This document shows positions 8,330 to 15,928 of a stretch of 16,870 nucleotides of DNA, one piece after another. Source of the DNA: Actinomycetota bacterium (GTDB taxonomy: Bacteria > Actinomycetota > Actinomycetes > Nanopelagicales > Nanopelagicaceae); the NCBI GenBank assembly GCA_027730465.1, contig JAQCGQ010000004.1:1-16870 (forward strand), read 5' to 3'. The notes beneath the pieces are model-generated. The model had not been told where the DNA came from. It saw only the letters and a list, made by a program, of their open reading frames with translations, and did no database searches. How positions within the stretch are numbered: position 1 is the first letter of the stretch; the number at the start of each line of letters is the position of its first letter. A program made the position numbers and the translations under genes.

Positions 8330-9274
8330 TTATCTGCTACTCCTTGCAGAACAAACCGTCATTATCGCCCGCTCTAAGGCATAGATGGGATCTGAGGCCG
8401 CCCCTTTGATATCGGCATCTGCATTAGCGATTGCGATAACGGCCTTAGTTAAACCAATCTCACTCCACCCTGTTAACTGGCGACGAGCTTTATCGATCTG
8501 CCATGGTGGTAGAGCCAGTATGGATGCTAATTCAAAAGACTTAGTACTACTTGATTGTCCAGAAACTTTTGCCAAAGTCCTAAGTGATGAAGCTATTGCG
8601 CTAACAATTAAAACTGGGTCGGTGCCAGTTGCAAGAGCATTACGTAAACTAATTAGCGCTATTGCCGTCTTGCCATCTAGTGCGGCGTCGGCAACATCAA
8701 ATCCAGTACTTTCAACTCTCCCTTGCTGGTACGCCCTAACATCATCCTCATCAATAATTTTACTAAATGCTACATCCGAGGCTAGTTGTGAGCAAGCTGC
8801 ACTTAACTCCTGAAGATCACTTCCGAGTGAATCTATTAAAGCTGATATGGCTTCAGTGCTGACTTTTCTTGATAATCTCTTAAATTCTGAGCGAATAAAA
8901 TCAGACTTTTCACTATCTTTTTTTATTACTTCAACAACAATAATTTCTGCTTTTGCTTTTTTAATCTTATCTACAAGTGCTTTTCCTTTAACACCGCCCT
9001 TATGCCATAGTACTAAGGTTAAATTCTCATCCTGATTTTCTAAATAATCACTAATTTCATCACTACAATCAGATGTTAAATCTTGTATCTCCTTAATTAC
9101 TACTACGCGTGCGTCAGCAAATAATGATGGTGCGAGATTGTCTGTAATAACGCCACTTTCAATTTCATCGGCTGATAAAGTTACTACTTGAGCACCAGGC
9201 TTAGAAGTAACAATTTCTGAGATAGCTCTATCAGCTAACAAACCTTCAGCACCCTGAACTAAAACTAACCCCAC
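8330..9274 (-). CDS. holA: DNA polymerase III subunit delta
   Basis: HolA is the delta subunit of the clamp loader; it opens the beta sliding clamp during replication. The 314 residues begin MGLVLVQGAEGLLADRAI, the usual delta N-terminus (short strand, then E-x-x-L-x-x-x-A). The AAA+-like fold without a functional Walker A follows. The middle shows LIDSLGSDLQELSAACSQLA, a well conserved delta signature, and the C-terminal collar domain is at about 200-310. The start is GTG with AGGT close upstream. An earlier ATG in the leader opens only a four-codon frame (ATG-GTG-GCG-AAT-TAG). It lies 51 nt after hflX. In other Actinobacteria comEA and comEC usually precede holA; here hflX does. Its right neighbour in the transcript is rpsT. 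Confidence 0.92.
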   Translation of the reverse strand: MGLVLVQGAEGLLADRAISEIVTSKPGAQVVTLSADEIESGVITDNLAPSLFADARVVVIKEIQDLTSDCSDEISDYLENQDENLTLVLWHKGGVKGKALVDKIKKAKAEIIVVEVIKKDSEKSDFIRSEFKRLSRKVSTEAISALIDSLGSDLQELSAACSQLASDVAFSKIIDEDDVRAYQQGRVESTGFDVADAALDGKTAIALISLRNALATGTDPVLIVSAIASSLRTLAKVSGQSSSTKSFELASILALPPWQIDKARRQLTGWSEIGLTKAVIAIANADADIKGAASDPIYALERAIMTVCSARSSR

Positions 9275-9325
9275 CTAATTCGCCACCATTCTTTGCCGGT
9301 AACCCTGATCTTATTACGATTTTAG

Positions 9326-10774
9326 CTACTGAATAAGCATCTGAATTTTTTGAGCCAACGCTCCACCAACCATTGCATGAATCTTTGTTCCTTCAGGTAA
9401 ATACTCCTCAGAGATAATCTCCCCCTGCTCATGAACTGCGCTAACTAAATCTCCTCTACTAAATGGAATCACCGCATTAATCTCTACTTTTGGCTTTGGT
9501 AGAGCTGCTTCAATCGCCTTAACTAAAGTATCAACACCATATCCAGTTCTAGCTGAGATTGCATAAGCATTAGTTTCACTACGCAGCAGATTCATAAGTA
9601 CTTCGGGGGCAGATACATCTGCCTTATTAATAGCGATGATCTCCATAATTTCACCACCGCCTATCTCATTAATTACCTGCCTGACTGCTCGCAGTTGCTC
9701 TTGCGGATCAGGGTGAGAGCCATCAACAACATGCACAATCAAATCAGATTCTGAAACCTCTTCTAGTGTTGATTTAAATGCCTCTACTAATTGATGAGGA
9801 AGATGTCTGACAAAACCTACAGTATCAACAAGTGTATAGATACGGCCATCAGCACTTTGAGTTTTTCTAACAGTTGGATCTAATGTAGCAAATAGTGCAT
9901 TTTCAACTAATACATCTGCACCTGTTAATCTATTTAGTAGTGAGGATTTTCCAGCATTTGTATAACCAGCGATAGCAACAGAGGGAATATTATTTCTTCT
10001 GCGCTCATTTCGCTTAATATCACGAGAAATTTTCATCTCTTTAATCTCACGCCTCAGCTTTGACATTTTGTCATTAATTCTTCGTCGATCAGTTTCGATC
10101 TTTGTTTCACCTGGCCCTCGACCACCAATTCCACCAGCCTGACGTGAAAGTGATTCACCCCAACCACGAAGTCGTGGCAACATGTATGACATCTGAGCTA
10201 ATTCAACTTGTGCCTTACCTTCTCTACTCTTTGCATGTTGAGCAAAAATATCTAATATCAGAGCTGTTCTATCAATTACTTTGACCTTAACTTTTTGTTC
10301 AAGAGTTCTTAGTTGAGCAGGTGATAACTCACCATCACAAACAACTGTGTCTGCTCCAGTTGCAACAACGGCTTCTCTAACCTCTTTAACCTTGCCAAGT
10401 CCGATAAATGTTGCTGAATCTGGTTTATCCCGGCGCTGAATTAATGCCTCCATAACTTGTGAGCCAGCAGTTTCAGCAAGTGCTGCTAACTCTTTAAGTG
10501 AGTTCTCTGCATCTAGTGCACTACCTTGTGTCCACACACCGACTAAAACAACTTTTTCAAGGCGAAGTTGGCGATACTCAGCATCAGAAACATCTTGTAA
10601 CTCAGTAGATAATCCACTAACCCTTCGAAGAGCTTGACGATCTTGAAGATCTTGATTTGAACTTACTGGACTCTCATTTAGTTCATAATCTGCAACCGCT
10701 TGTGCATTTTCTCTAATTAAAGTATCAATATCAATTTCAAGTGAATCCTCTTTATCAAACTTTGAATCGCTCAC
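9326..10774 (-). CDS. hflX: Ribosome-splitting GTPase HflX
   Basis: HflX is an Obg-HflX superfamily GTPase that binds the 50S subunit and splits stalled or hibernating 70S ribosomes, often under stress. The N-terminal HflX domain (about 75-210) includes FIGLGKVKEV and ELSPAQLRTLEQ. The glycine-rich linker GGIGGRGPGETKIETDRRR is at about 214-232. The G domain contains GYTNAGKSS (270-278), DTVGF (317-321) and NKAD (383-386), with a G5-like AISARTG. The acidic N-terminal stretch of about 60 residues is usual for actinobacterial members. The GTG start overlaps the dapF stop as GTGA. In many Actinobacteria this gene sits near lexA and nrdR, but neither is present here. No truncation is seen at 482 residues. 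Confidence 0.95.
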   Translation of the reverse strand: MSDSKFDKEDSLEIDIDTLIRENAQAVADYELNESPVSSNQDLQDRQALRRVSGLSTELQDVSDAEYRQLRLEKVVLVGVWTQGSALDAENSLKELAALAETAGSQVMEALIQRRDKPDSATFIGLGKVKEVREAVVATGADTVVCDGELSPAQLRTLEQKVKVKVIDRTALILDIFAQHAKSREGKAQVELAQMSYMLPRLRGWGESLSRQAGGIGGRGPGETKIETDRRRINDKMSKLRREIKEMKISRDIKRNERRRNNIPSVAIAGYTNAGKSSLLNRLTGADVLVENALFATLDPTVRKTQSADGRIYTLVDTVGFVRHLPHQLVEAFKSTLEEVSESDLIVHVVDGSHPDPQEQLRAVRQVINEIGGGEIMEIIAINKADVSAPEVLMNLLRSETNAYAISARTGYGVDTLVKAIEAALPKPKVEINAVIPFSRGDLVSAVHEQGEIISEEYLPEGTKIHAMVGGALAQKIQMLIQ

Positions 10775-11565
10775 AAATACTTATCCAATTCAATATCTCT
10801 TACCAGCTCAGCTGGACCAATTAAAGTCGCATTACTATGGGCATCAAGATCAACAATTAATTGCCCACCTGGTGGGTTAATAACCCATTTACTTGGAAGT
10901 TTTTTATTTTTCTTAATACTTGCAGCAAAAGCAACCGCACATGTGCCAGTTCCACATGATTGGGTTTCACCTACACCTCGCTCAAAGACTCTCATTTTGA
11001 TCTCATCATTATCTAAAAACTGTACAAATTCCACGTTTACTCCATCTAGATATTGATCAGTTGGTGAAACGATTGGTGCGTTCTTTAGATCCCCTACTGA
11101 AGTTAAATCATCAGTAAATACCACAGCATGTGGGTTACCTACATTAATGTTAAATCCTTGATACTTATTTGAATTTACTTCAACAATTATTTCACCTGGA
11201 ATTTGTGAAACTTGGCCCATATTCACTGAAATATCACCTTGTTCTGGCACAGCTAAATACTTTTTCCCGTCTCTAGTATCAATTGCATAGATACCACTCT
11301 TTTGATGTTTTCGCTCAGTTAAATACCTTGCCATTACTCTGATGCCGTTACCACACATCTCAGCCTGGGAGCCATCAGCATTTGAATAATCCATAAACCA
11401 GCTGCCATCTTTTTTTACAATTTTTATAAAGCCATCACTACCAACGCCGGTTTTGCGATCACAAATTCTTTTAATTTGTTCTTCTGAGAATTTCAACTGA
11501 TCTGTTTCATCAAAGACCAACACAAAATCATTGTGTGTGCCATGACCGTAGGTAGCTTTAACCAT
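10771..11565 (-). CDS. dapF: Diaminopimelate epimerase
   Basis: DapF is a PLP-independent epimerase converting LL-DAP to meso-DAP for lysine and peptidoglycan synthesis. The two-base catalytic cysteines are both present: Cys71 in NADGSQAEMCGNGIR and Cys204 in GVGETQSCGTGTCA. The phosphate/DAP-binding pattern NVGNPHAVVF is at about 141-150. The 264 residues are typical, with two symmetrical halves. The ATG overlaps the miaA TAA by one base (TAATG) and the gene overlaps hflX by 4 nt, so miaA, dapF and hflX are probably translationally coupled. miaB-miaA-dapF-hflX is a conserved actinobacterial string. Meso-DAP peptidoglycan is expected in this host, as inferred from the enzyme. Confidence 0.96.
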   Translation of the reverse strand: MVKATYGHGTHNDFVLVFDETDQLKFSEEQIKRICDRKTGVGSDGFIKIVKKDGSWFMDYSNADGSQAEMCGNGIRVMARYLTERKHQKSGIYAIDTRDGKKYLAVPEQGDISVNMGQVSQIPGEIIVEVNSNKYQGFNINVGNPHAVVFTDDLTSVGDLKNAPIVSPTDQYLDGVNVEFVQFLDNDEIKMRVFERGVGETQSCGTGTCAVAFAASIKKNKKLPSKWVINPPGGQLIVDLDAHSNATLIGPAELVRDIELDKYL

Positions 11566-12467
11566 TAATTAATACTAGCCAAGAGTTTTTCTAGCCGTAT
11601 CTGCATTGAATCCGGAGCCAACCATTTAATCCGATCATCTCTAGAAAACCAGGTCTCTTGCCTGCGGGCATAAGCCCTGGTGACTCGCTTAGTTTCCTCT
11701 TTTGCAAAAGCTTCATCACTTTCCCCATTCAAATAATTCATTATTTGGCTATAGCCAAGTGCTTTTTTAGCAGTTGTTGCTTGTTCTAAACCTTGTGTCA
11801 TAAGTAGTGAGACTTCCCTTGCAAAACCTTTTGCCCACATATCCTCCACTCGTTGGTCAATTTTTTCATCCAAATTATTGCGATCAAGGACTAAACCAAA
11901 TTGTTTGGCATTTGGATATTTACTACTTTCTTGCCTAGGTAAGTTGGCAGTAAATGGCTTACCAGTTAATTCAATTACTTCAAGTGCTCTAATTACTCTT
12001 CGAATATTCTCTTTGGGTATAGCTAGTGCTGCTGCTGGATCTAATTTTGCAAGTTTGTCATGCATTATTTCATTTCCTAATTGATCAGCCTGCTCAGTTA
12101 ATTTATCCCGAATCTGTGGATTTGTATCTGGAAAATTTAGATCATCTAAAACAGCTTTAATATAAAGGCCAGTACCGCCAACTACAACAACAGATTTACC
12201 TAAACTAATTAATTGATCAATTTTCTCTCTAGCCATTTGTTGATACCAGGAGACATTTGCCTCTTCGGTGATATCTAGGACATCAATTAAATGATGGCTG
12301 ACACCATCTCGCTGAGCACTTGTTAATTTTGCTGTACCAATATCCATTCCTTTATACACCTGCATTGAATCAGCATTTATTATTTCAGCACCTATTTCTT
12401 TAGCAAGTGCTACTGCTAATTCACTTTTGCCTGTAGCAGTTGCACCACATATAACAGTTAAACTCAT
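11565..12467 (-). CDS. miaA: tRNA dimethylallyltransferase
   Basis: MiaA transfers a dimethylallyl group to N6 of adenosine 37 in tRNAs that read codons starting with U. The P-loop is GATATGKS (8-15), followed by DSMQVYKGMDIGTAK (about 33-47), HHLIDVLD (58-65) and VVGGTGLYIKAVLDDL (about 96-111). The C-terminal part contains ALGYSQIMNYL and the RAYARRQETWFSRD motif with the tRNA-contact residues. The 300-residue length is usual. The start is ATG 6 nt after miaB, which performs the next modification step, so both steps of A37 modification are adjacent. No missing residues are apparent. Confidence 0.97.
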   Translation of the reverse strand: MSLTVICGATATGKSELAVALAKEIGAEIINADSMQVYKGMDIGTAKLTSAQRDGVSHHLIDVLDITEEANVSWYQQMAREKIDQLISLGKSVVVVGGTGLYIKAVLDDLNFPDTNPQIRDKLTEQADQLGNEIMHDKLAKLDPAAALAIPKENIRRVIRALEVIELTGKPFTANLPRQESSKYPNAKQFGLVLDRNNLDEKIDQRVEDMWAKGFAREVSLLMTQGLEQATTAKKALGYSQIMNYLNGESDEAFAKEETKRVTRAYARRQETWFSRDDRIKWLAPDSMQIRLEKLLASIN

Positions 12468-12473
12468 TTAGTA

Positions 12474-13910
12474 TTACAGAGATTTCAGTGAGCTAAGAGT
12501 TGGAATTCCTAACAAAATCTTTTTATCACCAATATCTTCCATCCAAGATGCGTGGACATCGCCACCTTTGGTTTTTCTAACTGTTATCGGAGCACCAGCC
12601 ACAATATGATTAGCAAAGCCTTGTGTTACTTTCACTTTAACTAAATCCCCAGGTCGGGCAGTATTTGCAGAATTATCAAAATGGGTAAGCCTAAAATCAG
12701 CACTTCGGCCATTCATGCGCTTTTGATCAAAATCATGCTTACCTTCATGACTTGAAACTAATAACTCAACAGTTTTACCGATCTGCTTCTCATTTTCACT
12801 CTTTGAAATCTCTTGTTGAATCTTATGTAATTGGTTATACCGATGCGCCATTACATCATCGGCTATTTGATCAGCCATTAAAGCAGCTGGTGTACCAGGA
12901 CGTTTTGAGTACTGGAATGTGTAAGCTGCTGAAAATTTAGCTTGTTTAACAAGATCGATAGTTGCAGCAAAATCATCATTACTTTCACCTGGAAAACCAA
13001 CAATTATGTCGGTGGTAAGCGCAGCATCAGGCATAGCCTTTCTAACTTTTTCAATAATTCCCAAATAACGATCAGCACGATAGGAACGGCGCATTGCTTG
13101 CAGAATTTTATCGCTACCAGATTGCAGTGGCATATGTAGGTGTGGCATAACATTTTTAGTTTGCGCCATTGCATCAATCACATCATCGGTAAAATCTCGT
13201 GGATGCGGTGACATAAATCTAACTCTTTCTAAACCTTGTACCTCACCGCATTGGCGTAGTAATTTTGCAAAGGCACCACGATCACCAAAATCCACTCCGT
13301 AAGCGTTCACATTTTGACCAAGTAAAGTTATTTCAACTACGCCAGCATCAACTAATGCCCGCACCTCATTCATGATTTCATGAGCTGGGCGATCCTTTTC
13401 TACTCCCCGTAATTGAGGCACTATGCAAAATGTGCAGGTGTTATTACAACCTACTGAAACAGATACCCATGCAGAAAAGGTAGAATCTCGCTTCACTGGC
13501 AGAGTTGAAGGAAAGTGTTCAAGTGATTCTTTTATTTCAACTTGTGATGCTTCCTCAATCCGAGCCCGCTCAAGCAGCATTGGAAGTGAGCCAATATTGT
13601 GTGTACCAAACACTACATCAACATATGGTGCGCGTTTAATAATGCTGTCTTTATCTTTTTGCGCCATGCAGCCACCTACTGCAATTTGAAAATTAGGATC
13701 GCTTTTCTTTCGTGGTGCTAAAAAGGAGAGATTTCCATATAGTTTATTATCAGCATTTTCTCTAACCGCACAGGTATTAAACACAACTAAATCTGGTTGA
13801 GTATTTGCTAATGCTTGGGTATAGCCAGCATCTAGTAGAAGTCCAGCAATTCGCTCAGAGTCATGGACATTCATCTGACATCCATAGGTTTCAACTACAA
13901 AGGTAGGCAT
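12474..13910 (-). CDS. miaB: tRNA-2-methylthio-N6-dimethylallyladenosine synthase MiaB
   Basis: MiaB is a radical-SAM methylthiotransferase that adds the 2-methylthio group to i6A37 in tRNA, the step after MiaA. Counting from the upstream GTG, the N-terminal UPF0004 domain has the three cluster-binding cysteines (Cys12 in YGCQMN, Cys48 in [10 protein letters not shown], Cys82 in VGGCMAQK). The radical-SAM triad is in [18 protein letters not shown] (Cys156, 160, 163). Later blocks include [30 protein letters not shown] and [10 protein letters not shown], with a C-terminal TRAM RNA-binding domain. CIVPQLRG rather than CIVPYxRG still fits MiaB. The frame opens at GTG 13913 directly followed by ATG 13910; I use the ATG. 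An AGG lies very close upstream. The gap to recX is about 17 nt. Confidence 0.96.
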   Translation of the reverse strand: MPTFVVETYGCQMNVHDSERIAGLLLDAGYTQALANTQPDLVVFNTCAVRENADNKLYGNLSFLAPRKKSDPNFQIAVGGCMAQKDKDSIIKRAPYVDVVFGTHNIGSLPMLLERARIEEASQVEIKESLEHFPSTLPVKRDSTFSAWVSVSVGCNNTCTFCIVPQLRGVEKDRPAHEIMNEVRALVDAGVVEITLLGQNVNAYGVDFGDRGAFAKLLRQCGEVQGLERVRFMSPHPRDFTDDVIDAMAQTKNVMPHLHMPLQSGSDKILQAMRRSYRADRYLGIIEKVRKAMPDAALTTDIIVGFPGESNDDFAATIDLVKQAKFSAAYTFQYSKRPGTPAALMADQIADDVMAHRYNQLHKIQQEISKSENEKQIGKTVELLVSSHEGKHDFDQKRMNGRSADFRLTHFDNSANTARPGDLVKVKVTQGFANHIVAGAPITVRKTKGGDVHASWMEDIGDKKILLGIPTLSSLKSL

Positions 13911-13927
13911 CACCTAATTCTACTTGG

Positions 13928-14416
13928 CTAATTAACGCTGGTTAATTCCCGCATAATTCTTGCGCAAATACCATGCCCATATCCTTTGCGGGCCAAAAGT
14001 GATGAGATCCGGCGATAGATGACCTCTGAATCAAGATGAGAAATTGAGTTGTATTTTCGCTGTGCCAGTGTAAAAGCTTGGGCATACTCACTCTCATCAT
14101 CTATTTCTTCAATGACTTCAGTGATTATGTCTTGGGAAACCCCTTTAGTGCGAAGTTCACCGGCAATAACTCGCTTACTTAATTTCTTTGCCCGCTGCCT
14201 AGATTCTGCCCATAATCTGGAAAACTCTAGATCATTTAATAAACCTTGTAGTTCAAGTGAATCTAAAACTGCATTAGCCGTATCAGATTCAACCCCACGC
14301 TTTAATAATTGTTTATATAACTCATCCCTACTCTTAGCGCGAGGTGCGAGTGCGAACAACGCAATCGACATCGCCTCTGAGTAGGGATCAGCTACAACAG
14401 CTTGAGATTTTTTCAA
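13928..14416 (-). CDS. recX: Regulatory protein RecX
   Basis: RecX binds RecA filaments and limits their activity; it is cytoplasmic and made of repeated three-helix motifs. The 162 residues show the family pattern: ALFALAPRAKSRDELYKQLLKRGV, then LNDLEFSRLWAESRQRAKKLSKRVIAGELRTKGVSQDII, and a C-terminal RRISSLLARKGYGHGICARIMREL. The gene follows recA by 22 nt, as expected for co-expression. The upstream-most start is TTG (14416) without a clear Shine-Dalgarno sequence. The alternative is the ATG at 14371 (147 residues, MSIALFALAP), preceded by AGAGG that is too close to be ideal. Either way initiation looks weak, which would keep RecX well below RecA. Start uncertain, identity secure. Confidence 0.92.
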   Translation of the reverse strand: MKKSQAVVADPYSEAMSIALFALAPRAKSRDELYKQLLKRGVESDTANAVLDSLELQGLLNDLEFSRLWAESRQRAKKLSKRVIAGELRTKGVSQDIITEVIEEIDDESEYAQAFTLAQRKYNSISHLDSEVIYRRISSLLARKGYGHGICARIMRELTSVN

Positions 14417-14438
14417 GGTGTTAGTTGTGAGTTAGTAA

Positions 14439-15533
14439 TTAAAACTCAACATCAGCGGTTGCTTCATCTACTGCTGCTACTAAGGCAGGATCTACCTCAG
14501 CAGGCACATATGAAGTGCGGATCTTAGTTTCAATATCATTAGCAAGATCTGGATTATCAATTAAGAAGGCACGGGCATTTTCTTTGCCCTGACCTAGTTG
14601 ATCACCCTCGTAGGTGAACCAGGCGCCAGATTTCTTAACAATTCCGACCTCGACACCCATATCAATTAATGACCCTTCACGGCTAATTCCAACACCGTAA
14701 ATAATGTCAAACTCTGCTTGCTTAAATGGTGGCGCTACCTTGTTCTTAACGATCTTAACGCGAGTTCTATTACCAACCGCATCTTGACCATCTTTTAAGG
14801 TTTCAATTCTGCGAACATCTAAGCGAATTGAAGCGTAGAACTTAAGTGCTTTTCCACCAGTTGTTGTCTCAGGAGATCCAAAGAAAACACCGATCTTATC
14901 TCGCAACTGATTGATAAATATTGCAGTGGTATTTGATTGGTGCAGTGCACCAGTCATTTTACGAAGTGCTTGTGACATCAGGCGAGCTTGTAGACCCATA
15001 TGTGAGTCACCCATTTCACCTTCAATTTCAGCCCTTGGTACTAAGGCTGCAACTGAGTCAACTACGACAATATCAATCGCACCTGATCTAACTAGCATGT
15101 CCATAATTTCAAGTGCTTGCTCACCAGTATCTGGTTGTGAAACTAGTAGCGCATCAATATCAACGCCAAGCTTCTTTGCATACTCTGGATCTAATGCATG
15201 TTCGGCATCAATAAAGGCTGCAATACCACCAGCTTTTTGGGCATTAGCAATTGCATGTAATGCAACTGTGGTTTTACCTGATGATTCTGGGCCATAGATT
15301 TCAACTACTCGACCACGTGGCAGGCCACCAACGCCGAGTGCGATATCTAATGCAACTGAGCCAGTTGGAATTACCTCCATAGCAACAGCTTTACGGTCTC
15401 CCATTTTCATTACCGATCCTTTACCGAACTGACGCTCGATTTGGGCAAGGGCGGTATCTAGGGATTTAGCACGATCACTAGATCGTTTATCTTCTTTTTT
15501 ATCATCTTGTGGTTCTCTATTTGTAGAGGCCAT
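14439..15533 (-). CDS. recA: Recombinase RecA
   Basis: RecA is the ATP-dependent strand-exchange protein of homologous recombination and the co-protease that triggers LexA self-cleavage. Walker A is GPESSGKT (81-88). Conserved blocks follow: [74 protein letters not shown] and the C-terminal [23 protein letters not shown]. The 364 residues include a charged N-terminal extension of about 14 residues relative to the Escherichia coli protein and an acidic tail ([12 protein letters not shown]). There is no intein, unlike some mycobacterial RecA. The ATG at 15533 is preceded by AAAGGAA at a normal distance. The 201-bp upstream region contains two different damage-type promoters. recX is downstream in the same run. 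Confidence 0.98.
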   Translation of the reverse strand: MASTNREPQDDKKEDKRSSDRAKSLDTALAQIERQFGKGSVMKMGDRKAVAMEVIPTGSVALDIALGVGGLPRGRVVEIYGPESSGKTTVALHAIANAQKAGGIAAFIDAEHALDPEYAKKLGVDIDALLVSQPDTGEQALEIMDMLVRSGAIDIVVVDSVAALVPRAEIEGEMGDSHMGLQARLMSQALRKMTGALHQSNTTAIFINQLRDKIGVFFGSPETTTGGKALKFYASIRLDVRRIETLKDGQDAVGNRTRVKIVKNKVAPPFKQAEFDIIYGVGISREGSLIDMGVEVGIVKKSGAWFTYEGDQLGQGKENARAFLIDNPDLANDIETKIRTSYVPAEVDPALVAAVDEATADVEF

Positions 15534-15546
15534 AGTGATTTATTTC

Positions 15547-15585
15547 CTTTCATCTCCTTGACCAGCTATAGGGCTTTCATCTCCT
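15547..15585 (-). repeat. Duplicated 12-nt AGGAGATGAAAG in the recA leader
   Basis: On the minus strand AGGAGATGAAAG occurs twice, at 15585-15574 and 15558-15547, 27 nt apart. The copy nearer recA contributes the AAAGGAA ribosome site. Each copy contains an ATG that would open only a very short or out-of-frame frame. The repeat is exact, but 12 nt is short. Confidence 0.5.
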
Positions 15586-15611
15586 AATGCGAGGTCATAT
15601 GTTCAGTCCAG

Positions 15612-15634
15612 AAGGTACGGAAGATCACTGACGG
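15612..15634 (-). promoter_or_regulatory. Candidate LexA-independent recA promoter (RecA-NDp / PafBC type)
   Basis: The mycobacterial RecA-NDp consensus is TTGTCRGTG, 8 nt, TANNNT. On the minus strand this window has CCGTCAGTG (15634-15626), exactly 8 nt (15625-15618), then TACCTT (15617-15612). That is 7 of 9 bases in the first element, a perfect GTCRGTG core, exact spacing and a perfect TANNNT. In mycobacteria this promoter class is activated by the WYL-domain PafBC complex after DNA damage and lies nearer recA than the LexA-controlled one, as here. The match is by eye; function is inferred. Confidence 0.6.
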
Positions 15635-15668
15635 CTGGCTGAGAGGCCAGCGGAACTGTGGAACCGCT
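15634..15668 (-). other. Two mutually exclusive hairpins in the recA leader
   Basis: Hairpin A pairs GCTGGC (15634-15639) with GCCAGC (15646-15651), 6 bp with a 6-nt loop. Hairpin B pairs AGCGG (15649-15653) with CCGCT (15664-15668), 5 bp with a 10-nt loop. They share 15649-15651, so an RNA from the upstream (SOS) promoter could fold into only one at a time. Hairpin A also directly adjoins the -35 of the downstream promoter. No U-tract follows. Confidence 0.45.
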
Positions 15669-15684
15669 CTGGTTGGGCAAGATA

Positions 15685-15706
15685 ATTGTATCGAACAACT
15701 GTTCGA
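15685..15706 (-). promoter_or_regulatory. LexA (SOS) box with adjoining -10 of the upstream recA promoter
   Basis: TCGAACAACTGTTCGA at 15691-15706 is a perfect TCGAAC-N4-GTTCGA palindrome, the actinobacterial/Gram-positive SOS box. On the minus strand it is followed without a gap by TACAAT (15690-15685), a good -10, so bound LexA would cover the promoter. The start would be near 15678, giving a leader of about 145 nt before the recA ATG. A weak -35-like TTTACC/TTACCC lies 18-19 nt upstream. lexA itself is not in this window. Confidence 0.88.
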
Positions 15707-15734
15707 AAGGGTAAAAGAGGGCTAGGACACGCCG

Positions 15735-15926
15735 CTATCTGTATTTTTCAGCCATCGAAGGGTTATGCCTGACCACTGCCTTCCAGATCTCCTCCGGCTC
15801 CATCCCCAATTCAATTGCCGCATTCACACTTATCCCACCTAATTCGCTATGGATGATATCCCTGGCATAGGTGTCAGCATCTGGAAAGTAATTGTCTAAT
15901 CGCGTGCGGAGTTCTGAGATTCTCAT
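15735..15926 (-). CDS. DUF3046 domain-containing protein
   Basis: This is a 63-residue protein of the DUF3046 family, small actinobacterial proteins almost always encoded just upstream of recA; no function is established. The sequence MRISELRTRLDNYFP, then YARDIIHSELGGISVNAAIELGMEPEEIWKAVV matches the family pattern (RLxEF-like start, D-H/S-x-L-G-x-x-T/S-x-x-E-A/L-x-x-G, then EVW-like EEIWKAV). It has no membrane segment. The ATG is 2 nt after the TetR stop and has no obvious Shine-Dalgarno sequence, so translation is probably coupled. The gene ends 201 bp before recA and the SOS box lies just after its stop. Any link to DNA repair is by position only. Confidence 0.88.
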   Translation of the reverse strand: MRISELRTRLDNYFPDADTYARDIIHSELGGISVNAAIELGMEPEEIWKAVVRHNPSMAEKYR

Positions 15927-15928
15927 CT

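Noticed and set aside
8385-8813. Plus-strand 142-codon open frame opposite holA
   Set aside because: Frame shadow of holA; low-complexity Ala/Ser/Leu translation, no Shine-Dalgarno sequence, no recognisable domain.
10530-10550. GTCGGTG core on the minus strand inside hflX, resembling the RecA-NDp -35
   Set aside because: There is no TANNNT hexamer 8 nt downstream, and it is in the middle of the gene.
14911-15297. Plus-strand 128-codon open frame opposite recA
   Set aside because: Shadow of the strongly conserved recA frame; the Cys/Ser/Ile-rich translation has no family resemblance.
14439-15533. Intein within recA, as known in some mycobacteria
   Set aside because: The RecA frame is continuous with all conserved blocks adjacent and normal length.
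15558-15626. Possible leader peptide upstream of recA (short GTG- or ATG-initiated frames)
   Set aside because: Frames are 4-14 codons, lack a properly spaced ribosome site and overlap the candidate proximal promoter; not supportable as a gene.
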